From contig CALFUV010000006.1 in the NCBI GenBank assembly GCA_937929825.1, positions 1-36,308 of the forward strand: 36,308 bases of DNA, given 5' to 3'. The notes under the pieces are model-generated. The model saw only the letters and a program-made list of their open reading frames with translations, was not told where the DNA came from and ran no database searches. Position numbers and translations under genes: made by a program. This DNA comes from an uncultured Patescibacteria group bacterium (GTDB lineage Bacteria; Patescibacteriota; Patescibacteriia; Veblenbacterales; UBA10138). Positions 17,933 through 25,992 of the stretch are shown one piece after another; position 1 is the stretch's first letter; every line of letters starts with the position of its first letter.

Positions 17933-17951
17933 TTTACAATATTAGCCATTA

Positions 17952-18029
17952 GCCGGTATCGTCTAGCCCGGTCTAGGACGTCGCCCTCTCACGGCGAAAA
18001 CTCGGGTTCAAATCCCGATACCGGTACCA
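17952..18029 (+). tRNA. tRNA-Glu (anticodon CTC)
   Basis: The cloverleaf reads clearly. The acceptor arm is GCCGGTA paired with TACCGGT (a G-U at pair 1-72). The anticodon stem is TCGCC/GGCGA with loop CTCTCAC, giving anticodon CTC for GAG. The T arm is TCGGG-TTCAAAT-CCCGA. The discriminator is A, and CCA is encoded. The D-arm region TCGTCTAG...CTAGGAC matches bacterial tRNA-Glu. It is a single tRNA between murF and a pilus ATPase gene, with its own promoter and terminator. Confidence 0.95.
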
Positions 18030-18033
18030 AAAA

Positions 18034-18067
18034 ACATCTAATTGTTCTGATTAGGTGTTTTATTTTC
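18034..18067 (+). terminator. Rho-independent terminator after tRNA-Glu
   Basis: A 9-bp stem (ACATCTAAT with ATTAGGTGT, one G-U) and a 7-base loop are followed by TTTTATTTTC, starting five bases after the encoded CCA. Confidence 0.8.
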
Positions 18068-18107
18068 TATTTTTAAATGACATGATACAATATAAACAAT
18101 ATTTTTT

Positions 18108-19283
18108 ATGGCTAAAACATTTCCTACTGTTTCATCAGGTAATATTTTAGACGAAATACTTAATAACGCTATTGAATATGGTGCCAGCGATGTTCATTTT
18201 GAACCCAATGGACAGCAGTTTAATGTCCGTTTTCGCGTGGATGGATTGCTTTATCAAATTGGTGGTTTCACTGACTTTCCTCAAGAAGCTATAACCTCCC
18301 GCATTAAAGTAGTAGCGGAAATGGATTTGTTTGAACATCGTTTGCCGCAAGATGGTCATTTTGAGTTTGTTTATAAAGAAAAAATTTATAATGTTCGGGT
18401 TTCCACTTCACCCACTATTCATGGACAAGCTGTTGTTTTAAGAATTTTTAACCGGGAGGCTTTTGTTAAAGAACTTTCCGAATTAGGTTTTGAAGAAGAG
18501 CAGTTAGCTACTGTTAAAAATATTATAACTGCGCCTTATGGCATGATACTTATTACTGGACAAATAGGTTCAGGAAAAACAACTTTACTTTACTCCATTC
18601 TTAATAGTTTAAGTACTCCCCAGATAAATATTATTGCCTTGGAAAATCCAGTAGAGTTTACCGTGCCTAATATCAGACAACTGCAAGTAAATGAAGCTGC
18701 TGGTTTAACATTTTCATTAGCAATTCGTGCGGCAGTAAGACAAGACCCCGATGTTATAATGTTGGGTGAAATTAGGGATTCGGAAACAGCACAAATAGCC
18801 CTACAGTCGGCTCTCACGGGCACTTTGGTATTTTCAACTTTTCATACTTTTGATGTTGTCGGATTAATTATTCGTTTAAAGGAAATGGGTGTGCCGCGTT
18901 CCGTGTTGGCACATGCTTTGGCTGGTGTTGTCTCGACCAGACTAGTTAGAAAAATTTGTAGTGATTGCTCTGAACCCTATAAACTTTCTGCTTATGAAAT
19001 CAAATTATTAGGGGTATTGAGCAATGGTTTATCATTGCGTAAAGGTTTGGGTTGCGATAAATGTCATCACACTGGGTATCGCGGACGTATAGGCATTTTT
19101 GAAGTAGTGCAGTTTGATGACGAAATCAGAGAGGCGATTGTGGAGGACAGGTCAGTAGCAGAACTTAAGGATATTTTACGCAGTAAGATCAGTCTTAATC
19201 TACGACAAGCAGCTTTTAAAAAAGTAGTTGATGGTATTACCACCACAGACGAATTAAAAAGAGTTTTAGGACCAGAATTGTAA
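18108..19283 (+). CDS. GspE/PilB-type secretion ATPase (type IV pilus)
   Basis: The 391-aa cytoplasmic hexameric ATPase of the type II secretion/type IV pilus superfamily would drive pilin assembly. Residues 1-140 form the N2-type domain (ASDVHFEPNGQQFNVRFRVDG). Walker A is GQIGSGKTT (151-159), the Asp box LENPVEF follows, Walker B is VIMLGEIRDSETA (near 217), and the His box is FSTFHT (near 242). Two CxxC pairs (CSDC at 284, CDKC at 316) form the metal-binding insert of GspE/PilB, which argues against PilT. The N1 domain of full-length PilB is absent. The pilin-like gene starts 10 bases downstream. Confidence 0.85.
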   Translation: MAKTFPTVSSGNILDEILNNAIEYGASDVHFEPNGQQFNVRFRVDGLLYQIGGFTDFPQEAITSRIKVVAEMDLFEHRLPQDGHFEFVYKEKIYNVRVSTSPTIHGQAVVLRIFNREAFVKELSELGFEEEQLATVKNIITAPYGMILITGQIGSGKTTLLYSILNSLSTPQINIIALENPVEFTVPNIRQLQVNEAAGLTFSLAIRAAVRQDPDVIMLGEIRDSETAQIALQSALTGTLVFSTFHTFDVVGLIIRLKEMGVPRSVLAHALAGVVSTRLVRKICSDCSEPYKLSAYEIKLLGVLSNGLSLRKGLGCDKCHHTGYRGRIGIFEVVQFDDEIREAIVEDRSVAELKDILRSKISLNLRQAAFKKVVDGITTTDELKRVLGPEL

Positions 19284-19293
19284 TTAAACTAAA

Positions 19294-19779
19294 ATGCGCC
19301 AAGCAGGCTTTACCTTGATGGAGATAATCATAACTATAGCGATTATTGGCTTACTTTCTGCTTTAGCAGTGGTGTATTTGATCGGCAGTCGTGATAAGGC
19401 TCGCGATACCAAGCGTAAAGCTGATATAGCCCAAATCGGCCGTTATTTGTCGTTGTCTTGTTTTATGCCTCGTGGCGGCCCCGGTGACTATGATTTAGCT
19501 GAGGTAGCCGCAGAAATAATTATTACATATCCACAGTTTCAAAATTTTCTATCGAACCTACCCCAAGATCCAAAAACTGGCACCAACGCACAAACTAATT
19601 ACCGTTATGTAGTTGATGAACAGAATCGCTGTGCTCTTTATGCTAATTTAGAGTATAAAGACGAGCCGGTTACTTTAACTAACTTAAATGTACCGACACC
19701 CGGAGGGGGGCAGGGAGTATTACGCTCAGCTAGTGAAGGTTGGAATGGTACAGCTCTTTATTTTCAATTTTCCAACTAA
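19294..19779 (+). CDS. Type IV pilin-like protein (prepilin)
   Basis: The 161-aa protein starts MRQAG|FTLMEIIITIAIIGLL, a class III-free, standard type IV prepilin signal: a short basic leader, Gly before the cut, Phe +1 and Glu +5, then a hydrophobic helix (about 7-27). A prepilin peptidase would cleave after Gly5. The remainder resembles GspG-like pseudopilins (RDTKRKADIAQIGRYL, then NLPQDPKTG), a pattern common in small-genome bacteria. Three Cys are present. It follows the ATPase gene by 10 bases and is probably co-transcribed with it. Confidence 0.85.
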   Translation: MRQAGFTLMEIIITIAIIGLLSALAVVYLIGSRDKARDTKRKADIAQIGRYLSLSCFMPRGGPGDYDLAEVAAEIIITYPQFQNFLSNLPQDPKTGTNAQTNYRYVVDEQNRCALYANLEYKDEPVTLTNLNVPTPGGGQGVLRSASEGWNGTALYFQFSN

Positions 19780-19843
19780 AACAACATGGCTTAGTAAGAT
19801 TATGGCTGTGGATTAATTACACTTTTAAGTAATTATTATAAAT

Positions 19844-20458
19844 ATGATGATCAAAGATAAATTTATTGTTGGTTTGGTGGTTATAATACTATTATTATTA
19901 GCAGTTGGTTTAATTTGGTTCAAAGTTTATGTTTCTACACCGCATTACTTAATTTATCATAATTCACTACAAGGTTATTCAGTGCTAATACCTGCTTGGT
20001 GGGGCAAAAATTACGATGTCTTGGAAGAAGATAATGGTGCGCATGTTAATTTTATTTTTAAATCTGTGAAAGAAGAACCTTATTTATTATTCTCTATAGT
20101 CAAAACTACCCCAACAGAGTGGGAGCAATTAAAAAAAGATTCCCAAAAAGTTACTGTGAGCCGTTGGCTTGCCAGGCGGGAAAATGATGTTTTTTATGCA
20201 TATTGGTTACCCAATAATCCTTATCGCGGTCAGGAGTCTGGTAAGTATTTAGCTATGGCGCGTGATTTAACAAGCGTTTTTAATAGTTTTTCTTTAGCAG
20301 TCAACAGTGAAAGTTTACCTCAAGAACAAGAACAGTCTTTTTGCATTCAGGTGATAACTACAGCTAAAGAATTGGTGAGCGGACAAATAAAAGAATTTTC
20401 TACTCCATGCGAGGTGCCGGCAGGGTGGGAAATTATTTCTCCATTACAACAAAATTAA
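19844..20458 (+). CDS. Membrane-anchored protein of unknown function
   Basis: I do not recognise a family. The 204-aa protein has one N-terminal membrane helix (about 8-28, IVGLVVIILLLLAVGLIWF) with a basic cytoplasmic end. The rest should be extracytoplasmic: a beta-rich region with YLIYHNSLQGYSVLIPAWWG near 35-55, resembling the 'entry' strands of PsbP/DUF-type lipoproteins, and two late Cys (about 167 and 189) that could form a disulphide. It lies 64 bases after the pilin gene. A pilus-associated role is only a neighbourhood guess. Confidence 0.6.
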   Translation: MMIKDKFIVGLVVIILLLLAVGLIWFKVYVSTPHYLIYHNSLQGYSVLIPAWWGKNYDVLEEDNGAHVNFIFKSVKEEPYLLFSIVKTTPTEWEQLKKDSQKVTVSRWLARRENDVFYAYWLPNNPYRGQESGKYLAMARDLTSVFNSFSLAVNSESLPQEQEQSFCIQVITTAKELVSGQIKEFSTPCEVPAGWEIISPLQQN

Positions 20459-20465
20459 ATTAATT

Positions 20466-20627
20466 TTAGCAAAGACAATTATCTTCAGCTTGGCCGCAGG
20501 CGGCGTATTTTTGCTGTACTCTTTCCCGGCCGCAGGGATGATAAGGATCAGGCTCAAACATTTCCTGACCGCATTGTTTGCATTTATAACCGTCGGTATT
20601 GCCGCCGCATTTTGAGCATCTTTGCAT
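20466..20627 (-). CDS. 53-aa Cys-rich zinc-ribbon protein (below ORF-track cutoff)
   Basis: On the minus strand, ATG at 20627 opens a 53-codon frame: MQRCSKCGGNTDGYKCKQCG, then HPCGR, YAACGQ and a terminal CLC. Eight or more Cys, including two CxxC pairs, point to one or two zinc sites. It is translated by eye and was missed by the track because of length. Similar tiny Cys-rich proteins are common in CPR genomes, to my knowledge without a known role. It is antisense-oriented between the unknown gene and the abrB-like promoter and nearly touches the end of the upstream gene. Confidence 0.75.
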   Translation of the reverse strand: MQRCSKCGGNTDGYKCKQCGQEMFEPDPYHPCGRERVQQKYAACGQAEDNCLC

Positions 20628-20679
20628 AAATATAAATTAATTATAGATTATTGCTTGCCATAGTCAATTTTTTAATGTC

Positions 20680-20708
20680 TTGACTTTTTTTATTTTATGT
20701 AATATTAT
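20680..20708 (+). promoter_or_regulatory. Promoter of the AbrB-like/ABC transporter operon
   Basis: TTGACT (20680-20685), a 17-bp spacer and TATTAT (20703-20708) lie about 85 bases upstream of the AbrB-like gene. The operator palindrome starts four bases after the -10 element. Confidence 0.7.
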
Positions 20709-20711
20709 CAT

Positions 20712-20738
20712 AGTATGAAATATTATACATTTCATACT
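20712..20738 (+). promoter_or_regulatory. Palindromic operator downstream of the -10 element
   Basis: AGTATGAAA (20712-20720) and TTTCATACT (20730-20738) form a perfect 9-bp inverted repeat with a 9-base centre, covering the predicted transcription start. ATTATCAT also occurs as a direct repeat flanking it (20704 and 20744). The first gene of the operon encodes an AbrB-like DNA-binding protein, so autoregulation is the simplest reading. Confidence 0.6.
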
Positions 20739-20790
20739 TAGTGATTATCATTGTAGGGTAAGGTTAATTATTTAAAAGTTTAGCTAAATT

Positions 20791-21054
20791 ATGAATAAAT
20801 ATAAATTAAAACCTAAAAAAGGTAAGTTTTTAGAAAATAATATTCACCCAGAATTACTGGGGACAGCTATTTTGGGGCAAAAGGGGCAAGTAGTTATACC
20901 ATCATCAATAAGGCGATTTTTAGGTTTATCTACAGGTGACAAATTATTGGTTATGGTTAAGTCAGGTACACTTTGTATGATTAAGGCCGAAATGCTTCAG
21001 GGGTTTATTAATCAGCTTACTAAACAATTGGGTAAATTAAAAAATAATAATTAA
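20791..21054 (+). CDS. AbrB/SpoVT-like DNA-binding regulator
   Basis: The 87-aa protein carries a swapped-hairpin AbrB domain at about 24-70: GTAILGQKGQVVIPSSIRRFLGLSTGDKLLVMV. A Lys-rich N-terminal extension (about 1-18) and a C-terminal helix complete it. Such domains dimerise to bind operator DNA, either as transition-state regulators or as antitoxins. No toxin gene follows. Instead, the membrane-fusion protein gene starts 8 bases downstream, so it more likely regulates this transporter operon through the palindrome at 20712-20738. Confidence 0.82.
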   Translation: MNKYKLKPKKGKFLENNIHPELLGTAILGQKGQVVIPSSIRRFLGLSTGDKLLVMVKSGTLCMIKAEMLQGFINQLTKQLGKLKNNN

Positions 21055-21062
21055 ATAACCTT

Positions 21063-22601
21063 ATGATGATGAATTTTTTTTCATTTTTCAAAAAAAAATG
21101 GTTCTGGATTATTTTAGTGATTATAGCTTTACTGACTGGTGGAGTTTTATATCAACGTAATAAAAATGCACAGCCGCGATACAACACTGAAGTTATTAAG
21201 CGGCAAACTTTAGTGCAAACTGTTTCTGCTACGGGTACAGTTAAAGCGGCTGAAGAAGTTAGATTGAATTTTAAATCACCCGGCCGATTAACTGAGTTAA
21301 GAGTAAAAGTAGGCGATCAGGTTAAAGCCGGACAACTCTTGGCGATTCTTGATAGTCGTGATACACAAAGCGCTTTGTTATCTGCTGAAGCTGGTTTAAA
21401 AAGCGCTCAAGCCACATTAGATAAAATTAGGGCCGGTGCCAAAAATGAAGATATTGCTGTTTATGAGGCGGCCGTGAAAACAGCTGAAACTAATTTAGCC
21501 AATATTAAAACCACACAAGCTCAAGCGGTGGCCAATGCTTGGGCCCAACTTATTGGTTTGCCAGCGATAGCTGTAGCTAACCCCGGCAATCTTTCTACAG
21601 CCACTATAACAGTTACCGGTACTTATAAAGGACAAACCAGCGGTAGTTATATTATTAGAATTGATGATACAAACAGCCCAACATATTCTTATTTCGGTTT
21701 GGAGTCAGGTATTAATCAAACTGGTAGCCGATTAACTCCGGTGCCTTTGGGAAATTTAGGTTTAAATATTCAGTTTTCTGCTACTGGCACTTTGTATGTT
21801 AATGATAGTTGGACAATTAATATTCCCAACACTAGCAGTGCCAGTTACGCCTCTTTGTTAGCCGCTTATCAGGCAGCACAAGTTGCTGAACAACAACAGG
21901 TTCAGTCAGCTGAAAGAGTCTTGGCTGAGGCTAAACTTCGTTTGGAACAAGCAAAAGCGCCAGCTCAAACTTATGATGTTAAAGTAGCGGAAGCAGCGGT
22001 TGAATCAGCCCGCGCTGCTTTATTAAGAGCTCAAAACGATTTAGCTGACAGATTATTGATAGCGCCTGTTTCCGGTATTGTGACACGAGTTAACAACAAG
22101 GTAGGGGAAACCATCTCACTTACACAGCCGGTAGTTGTTATTTTGGCCGCAGGTGATAAAGAGATTAAAGTACAGGTCCCAGAATCAGATATAGCTAAAT
22201 TAGCGGTTGGTCAAACTGCCGATATTACACTGGATGCTTTTGGCAGCGCCGAGCATTTTAGCGGCCATGTTTCTTTTATTGATCCGGCTTCTACTGTGAT
22301 AGCTGAAGTGGTTTATTATGAAGTTACTGTTTTATTTGATGATAATGACGAGAAAATTAAACCGGGCATGACTGCTAATGTGGAGATTACTGCAGCGGTC
22401 TTGGAAAATGTTTTGGTAGCTCCTTTACGCGCAGTAAAATATGATGAAAATAGGCAGGCTTTTGTGGAAATTTTACAAGGGGCTGAAGTTATTCGCCGGC
22501 CGGTAAAAATTGGACTGCGGGGTGATCAGGGATTAGTAGAAGTTTTAGATGGTTTAAGTATTGGCGAGCAGGTTATAACTTTTAGGCAAAACGGTAAATA
22601 A
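21063..22601 (+). CDS. HlyD/MacA-family membrane fusion protein with inserted beta domain
   Basis: This 512-aa periplasmic-type adaptor belongs to an ABC efflux pump. The N-terminal membrane helix is at about 12-30. The first lipoyl half (SPGRLTELRVKVGDQVKAGQLLAILD, about 75-100) leads into an alpha-hairpin (about 105-155). A beta-rich insert (about 165-265, with TGTYKGQTSGSYIIRI and NDSWTINIPNT) interrupts the hairpin. The return helix spans about 270-325, and the second lipoyl half is LLIAPVSGIVTRVNNKVGE. Beta-barrel and membrane-proximal domains end near 512. It is 1 base upstream of the ATPase gene. The envelope partner and substrate are unknown. Confidence 0.87.
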   Translation: MMMNFFSFFKKKWFWIILVIIALLTGGVLYQRNKNAQPRYNTEVIKRQTLVQTVSATGTVKAAEEVRLNFKSPGRLTELRVKVGDQVKAGQLLAILDSRDTQSALLSAEAGLKSAQATLDKIRAGAKNEDIAVYEAAVKTAETNLANIKTTQAQAVANAWAQLIGLPAIAVANPGNLSTATITVTGTYKGQTSGSYIIRIDDTNSPTYSYFGLESGINQTGSRLTPVPLGNLGLNIQFSATGTLYVNDSWTINIPNTSSASYASLLAAYQAAQVAEQQQVQSAERVLAEAKLRLEQAKAPAQTYDVKVAEAAVESARAALLRAQNDLADRLLIAPVSGIVTRVNNKVGETISLTQPVVVILAAGDKEIKVQVPESDIAKLAVGQTADITLDAFGSAEHFSGHVSFIDPASTVIAEVVYYEVTVLFDDNDEKIKPGMTANVEITAAVLENVLVAPLRAVKYDENRQAFVEILQGAEVIRRPVKIGLRGDQGLVEVLDGLSIGEQVITFRQNGK

Positions 22602-22602
22602 A

Positions 22603-23331
22603 ATGTCACAAGTATTATTTAAGGTATTAAACCTAACTAAAGAATTTAAAAGCGGTGAAGTGGTAACCAAAGTTTTACATGGTTTGAGCTTTGAGATACA
22701 AGCAGGCGAATTTGTTTCCATTATGGGTCCTTCAGGTTCAGGTAAAAGCACCTTGATGCATATTATGGGATTTTTAGATCATTTAACCGGTGGTCAGTAT
22801 TTTTTTGCTGGCAGAGATGTCTCTGGTTTATCAGACGATGAATTAGCAGTTAAACGATCAAAAGATGTTGGTTTTGTTTTTCAGCAGTTTTATTTACTGC
22901 CTAAAACCAGCGTGCTGGATAATGTTAAATTACCCTTACTATATGTGGATTTATCTGAAAAAGAGCGTTTAACCAGAGCCAAGGAAGCTATTGAGGCCGT
23001 GGGGTTGGAGCACCGAGAAAGCTATCTGTCTAGTCAACTCTCAGGAGGAGAAAAGCAGCGAGTAGCCATTGCTAGAGCTCTGGTTAATAGACCAAGCGTT
23101 ATTTTTGCTGATGAGCCTACAGGCAATCTTGACTCAAAGTCAGGCAGTCAAATTATGAAAATTTTAGATGAGCTTAATAAGCAAGGAAAAACTATTATTT
23201 TAGTAACACACGAAACAACTACCGCTGCTTACGCCAAGCGTATTTTGCGACTTAAAGATGGTTTATTGGTGTCGGATGAATTAGTTGATGAAGCCAAACG
23301 TCAGCAAGCTTTAGAGGGAGAATTGAAGTAG
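22603..23331 (+). CDS. MacB/LolD-type ABC transporter ATPase
   Basis: The 242-aa cytoplasmic nucleotide-binding subunit is complete for the family. Walker A is GPSGSGKST (42-50), the Q-loop lies in [17 protein letters not shown], and the signature [16 protein letters not shown] is near 144-159. Walker B with the catalytic Glu is [13 protein letters not shown], and the switch His is in LVTHETT. The [15 protein letters not shown] stretch is typical of the LolD/MacB/FtsE branch. It should energise the two permeases encoded next. Confidence 0.92.
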   Translation: MSQVLFKVLNLTKEFKSGEVVTKVLHGLSFEIQAGEFVSIMGPSGSGKSTLMHIMGFLDHLTGGQYFFAGRDVSGLSDDELAVKRSKDVGFVFQQFYLLPKTSVLDNVKLPLLYVDLSEKERLTRAKEAIEAVGLEHRESYLSSQLSGGEKQRVAIARALVNRPSVIFADEPTGNLDSKSGSQIMKILDELNKQGKTIILVTHETTTAAYAKRILRLKDGLLVSDELVDEAKRQQALEGELK

Positions 23332-23406
23332 AAAGAAATGGGATCAGAAATCGTGAATTAAGGAATAAAACCATAATTCTTGTTGCTGTATTCAATATTA
23401 AACAAC

Positions 23407-24651
23407 ATGGAAGTTCGCAATATATTCAAATTATCTCTATCCAATTTACGCGCTAATCCATTGCGTTCTTTTTTAACTATGCTTGGGTTAATTATTGGCA
23501 TTGGTTCAGTGGTATTGATAATTTCATTAGGAGCCGGCGCACAGGCACTTATTATTTCACAGGTAAATTCCTTGGGATCTAATTTGGTTGGTGTTTTACC
23601 AGGTGCGTCTGATGAAAAAGGTCCGCCTGCCAGTGTTTTTGGTATTCAAGTTAAAACATTAGTTAATGATGATGTTAAAGCTTTATTAAATGATTCTCGT
23701 ACTCAGCATTTAGTAGCAGCTTCCGGTTATGCCCAAGGCAAAGCGCCAATGGTTTATGATAATCAGGAATTAGGAGCCGGGACATTTATGGGAGTGGAAG
23801 CTAGTTATCCAGAGGTAGAAAATGTTAAATTTAAAGCTGGTCGATTTTTTACACGAGAGGAAGATGCTGGTTTGGCCCGGGTAGCAGTGGTTGGTTATCG
23901 GGTAGCACAAGATTTATGGGCCGGAGATGATCCTCTAGGTAAAACTTTTAAAATTAAGCGGGAATTATTTCGTGTAATTGGTGTTTTGGAGCCCCGGGGC
24001 CGTGTAGGTTTTTCTAATTTAGATAATTATGTTTTTATTCCTTTAAACACTGCTCAAAAAATATTATTAGGACAAAGGCATTTGTCTCTTATACGGGGTC
24101 GGGTGGATAAAGCTGAAAATATTGAAATTACTGTGGCTGGTATAAAAGAAGTTTTAAGAGATCGGCATAATATTAGTTCAGCCGAAGAAGATGATTTTTC
24201 TGTTCGCAACGCAGCCGATGCTGTAGAGTTATTAAGAACGGTTACGGACGCTTTTAAATTTTTCTTGGCGGCTATTGCGGCTATTAGTTTATTGGTTGGC
24301 GGTATTGGTATTATGAATATTATGTTGGTAGCTGTTACGGAACGTTATAGAGAAATTGGTTTACGTAAAGCAGTAGGTGCTAAGCAAGCCAATATTCAAA
24401 ATCAGTTTTTACTAGAAACTTTAGTGGTGACAGGTATAGGTTCGGTAATAGGTATTTTAGGCGGAGCGGCTATTTCTGGTTTAGTGACAATTATAGCTCG
24501 GGCGCTAGGCTATGATTGGGTTTTTATCGTTTCTTGGTCATCTATTATTTTGGCAGTATCAGTTGGCCTTATAATTGGGTTGTTGTTTGGTTTTTATCCT
24601 GCTCGTCGGGCAGCTAAACTTGATCCTATTACAGCCTTGCGTTATGAATAG
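23407..24651 (+). CDS. MacB-like ABC transporter permease 1
   Basis: The 414-aa integral membrane protein starts at ATG 23407 (MEVRNIFKLSLSNLRANPLR); the track's TTG at 23380 is less likely. MacB topology is clear: TM1 (about 20-42), a large extracytoplasmic domain (about 45-280) and three C-terminal TMs with GGIGIMNIMLVAVTERYREI and GLRKAVGAK (FtsX domain). The end GFYPARRAAKLDPITALRYE is the family signature. The last 8 bases overlap the start of the second permease, indicating translational coupling. Confidence 0.9.
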   Translation: MEVRNIFKLSLSNLRANPLRSFLTMLGLIIGIGSVVLIISLGAGAQALIISQVNSLGSNLVGVLPGASDEKGPPASVFGIQVKTLVNDDVKALLNDSRTQHLVAASGYAQGKAPMVYDNQELGAGTFMGVEASYPEVENVKFKAGRFFTREEDAGLARVAVVGYRVAQDLWAGDDPLGKTFKIKRELFRVIGVLEPRGRVGFSNLDNYVFIPLNTAQKILLGQRHLSLIRGRVDKAENIEITVAGIKEVLRDRHNISSAEEDDFSVRNAADAVELLRTVTDAFKFFLAAIAAISLLVGGIGIMNIMLVAVTERYREIGLRKAVGAKQANIQNQFLLETLVVTGIGSVIGILGGAAISGLVTIIARALGYDWVFIVSWSSIILAVSVGLIIGLLFGFYPARRAAKLDPITALRYE

Positions 24652-25900
24652 CCGAGCTTATATCTCCTTAGCTTTAACATCTTTCCGCCGTAATCCTTTA
24701 CGCACCCTGCTTACTGGTTTGGGGATAGTTATTTCTATTGCTTCAGTAATAATTGTCATTTCTTCAGCTCAAGGCGTTAAAGGTTTTTTAATAGCTCAAT
24801 TTGAACAATTTGGCACTAATATAATTCAAATTGAAACACGGGTGCCTAATACCGGCAGTATCAATAGCGGCCAAAGTCAGGAAGCTATAGCTTTAGGTAC
24901 TGTTATTACCTCTTTGAAAATTAGTGATTTAGAAGCTATTAAAAGATTGCCTAATATAGCGACAGCTTATGCCACACAAATAGGGCAGGTAGTAGCGACT
25001 TCTAGGTATAATAAAAAAACGGTTATGCTTTATGGAGTTTCGGGAAATTTTTTACAAATAGATAATGGACAAATAGCCGAAGGTCGTTTTTTTACAGAAG
25101 AAGAAGATGCTAGTTTAGCGCGGGTGGCTGTATTGGGTGCTGGCGCGGCTCGTGATTTATATGGCGATCAAAATCCTGTGGGGCAGATTATCAAACTTAA
25201 AAATCAGAATTTTACGGTTATAGGGACTTTTAAAACCAGAGGTGCTGTTTTATTTTTTAATCTTGATGACATGGTTTATGTGCCAGTACAAACCTTACAA
25301 AAAAGACTTTTAGGTGTTGATCATATAAACAGTATTACGGTCAAATATGCCGATAAGAATAAACTTAAAATTACCATATCTGATATTGAGGATTTGCTTC
25401 GTTCTAGGCACAACCTTGATCATGATAATCCAGATAAAGATGATTTCATTTTACAAACTGTGGATGAATTTACTGATGTTTTAGATACTATAATTGGCGG
25501 TTTTACTATTTTATTAGTGGCTCTGGCAGCTATTAGTTTAATTGTTGGAGGAGTAGGTATTATGAATATTATGTATGTTTCTGTTTTGGAAAGAACTTTT
25601 GAAATTGGTTTACGTAAAGCAGTAGGTGCTACTCGTAGTCAAATACTACGACAATTTTTAAGTGAAGCAGTTATGGTTACTTTCGCTGGGGGAATAACAG
25701 GGATTATCATTGGCGTGCTCATTGTTTATTTAATATCAGTAGTTGCTGGTTATTTAGGTTTTGCTTGGCAATTTATTGTGCCAGCTTATTCAATTTTATT
25801 AGCAGTAGGCTTTTCTGTAGCTTGCGGCCTTATTTTTGGCCTTTATCCAGCCCGTCGGGCAGCTGAGCTTGACCCAATAGAGGCCCTAAGACACGAATAA
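24644..25900 (+). CDS. MacB-like ABC transporter permease 2
   Basis: Start at ATG 24644, overlapping the previous stop as ATGAATAG, gives 418 aa (the track's TTG at 24575 lies inside permease 1). It has the same layout as permease 1: N-terminal TM, an MacB periplasmic domain with FFTEEEDASLARVAVLG, and a C-terminal FtsX domain with GGVGIMNIMYVSVLERTFEI and GLYPARRAAELDPIEALRHE. The paralogues share GLRKAVGA with near-identical DNA around it, indicating tandem duplication. A heterodimeric pump is likely. Confidence 0.9.
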   Translation: MNSRAYISLALTSFRRNPLRTLLTGLGIVISIASVIIVISSAQGVKGFLIAQFEQFGTNIIQIETRVPNTGSINSGQSQEAIALGTVITSLKISDLEAIKRLPNIATAYATQIGQVVATSRYNKKTVMLYGVSGNFLQIDNGQIAEGRFFTEEEDASLARVAVLGAGAARDLYGDQNPVGQIIKLKNQNFTVIGTFKTRGAVLFFNLDDMVYVPVQTLQKRLLGVDHINSITVKYADKNKLKITISDIEDLLRSRHNLDHDNPDKDDFILQTVDEFTDVLDTIIGGFTILLVALAAISLIVGGVGIMNIMYVSVLERTFEIGLRKAVGATRSQILRQFLSEAVMVTFAGGITGIIIGVLIVYLISVVAGYLGFAWQFIVPAYSILLAVGFSVACGLIFGLYPARRAAELDPIEALRHE

Positions 25901-25911
25901 TTTAATAGGAC

Positions 25912-25941
25912 TTGACAAGCTTTTTAAGTGTTATATATAAT
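25912..25941 (+). promoter_or_regulatory. Heat-shock operon promoter (hrcA)
   Basis: Consensus TTGACA (25912-25917), an 18-bp spacer and TATAAT (25936-25941). The ORF-track start for hrcA falls inside the -35 element, so that start is wrong. Confidence 0.85.
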
Positions 25942-25945
25942 GGAA

Positions 25946-25972
25946 TTAGCACTCTAAGTATGAGAGTGCTAA
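25946..25972 (+). promoter_or_regulatory. CIRCE operator
   Basis: TTAGCACTC, nine bases, then GAGTGCTAA: the exact CIRCE consensus with its 9-base spacer. It covers the predicted transcription start just after the -10 element and lies 21 bases before the hrcA ATG. HrcA binds CIRCE to repress heat-shock genes. Confidence 0.97.
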
Positions 25973-25992
25973 TAAGTGAAAAGCCTTATTTT

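Noticed and set aside
20791-21054. AbrB-like gene as antitoxin of a toxin-antitoxin pair
   Set aside because: No toxin-like gene is next to it; an efflux adaptor starts 8 bases later and a palindrome precedes it.
25912-25992. Extended N-terminus of HrcA in the ORF track
   Set aside because: It would be encoded by the -35, -10 and CIRCE sequences; the family N-terminus starts at MLERHNKLL.
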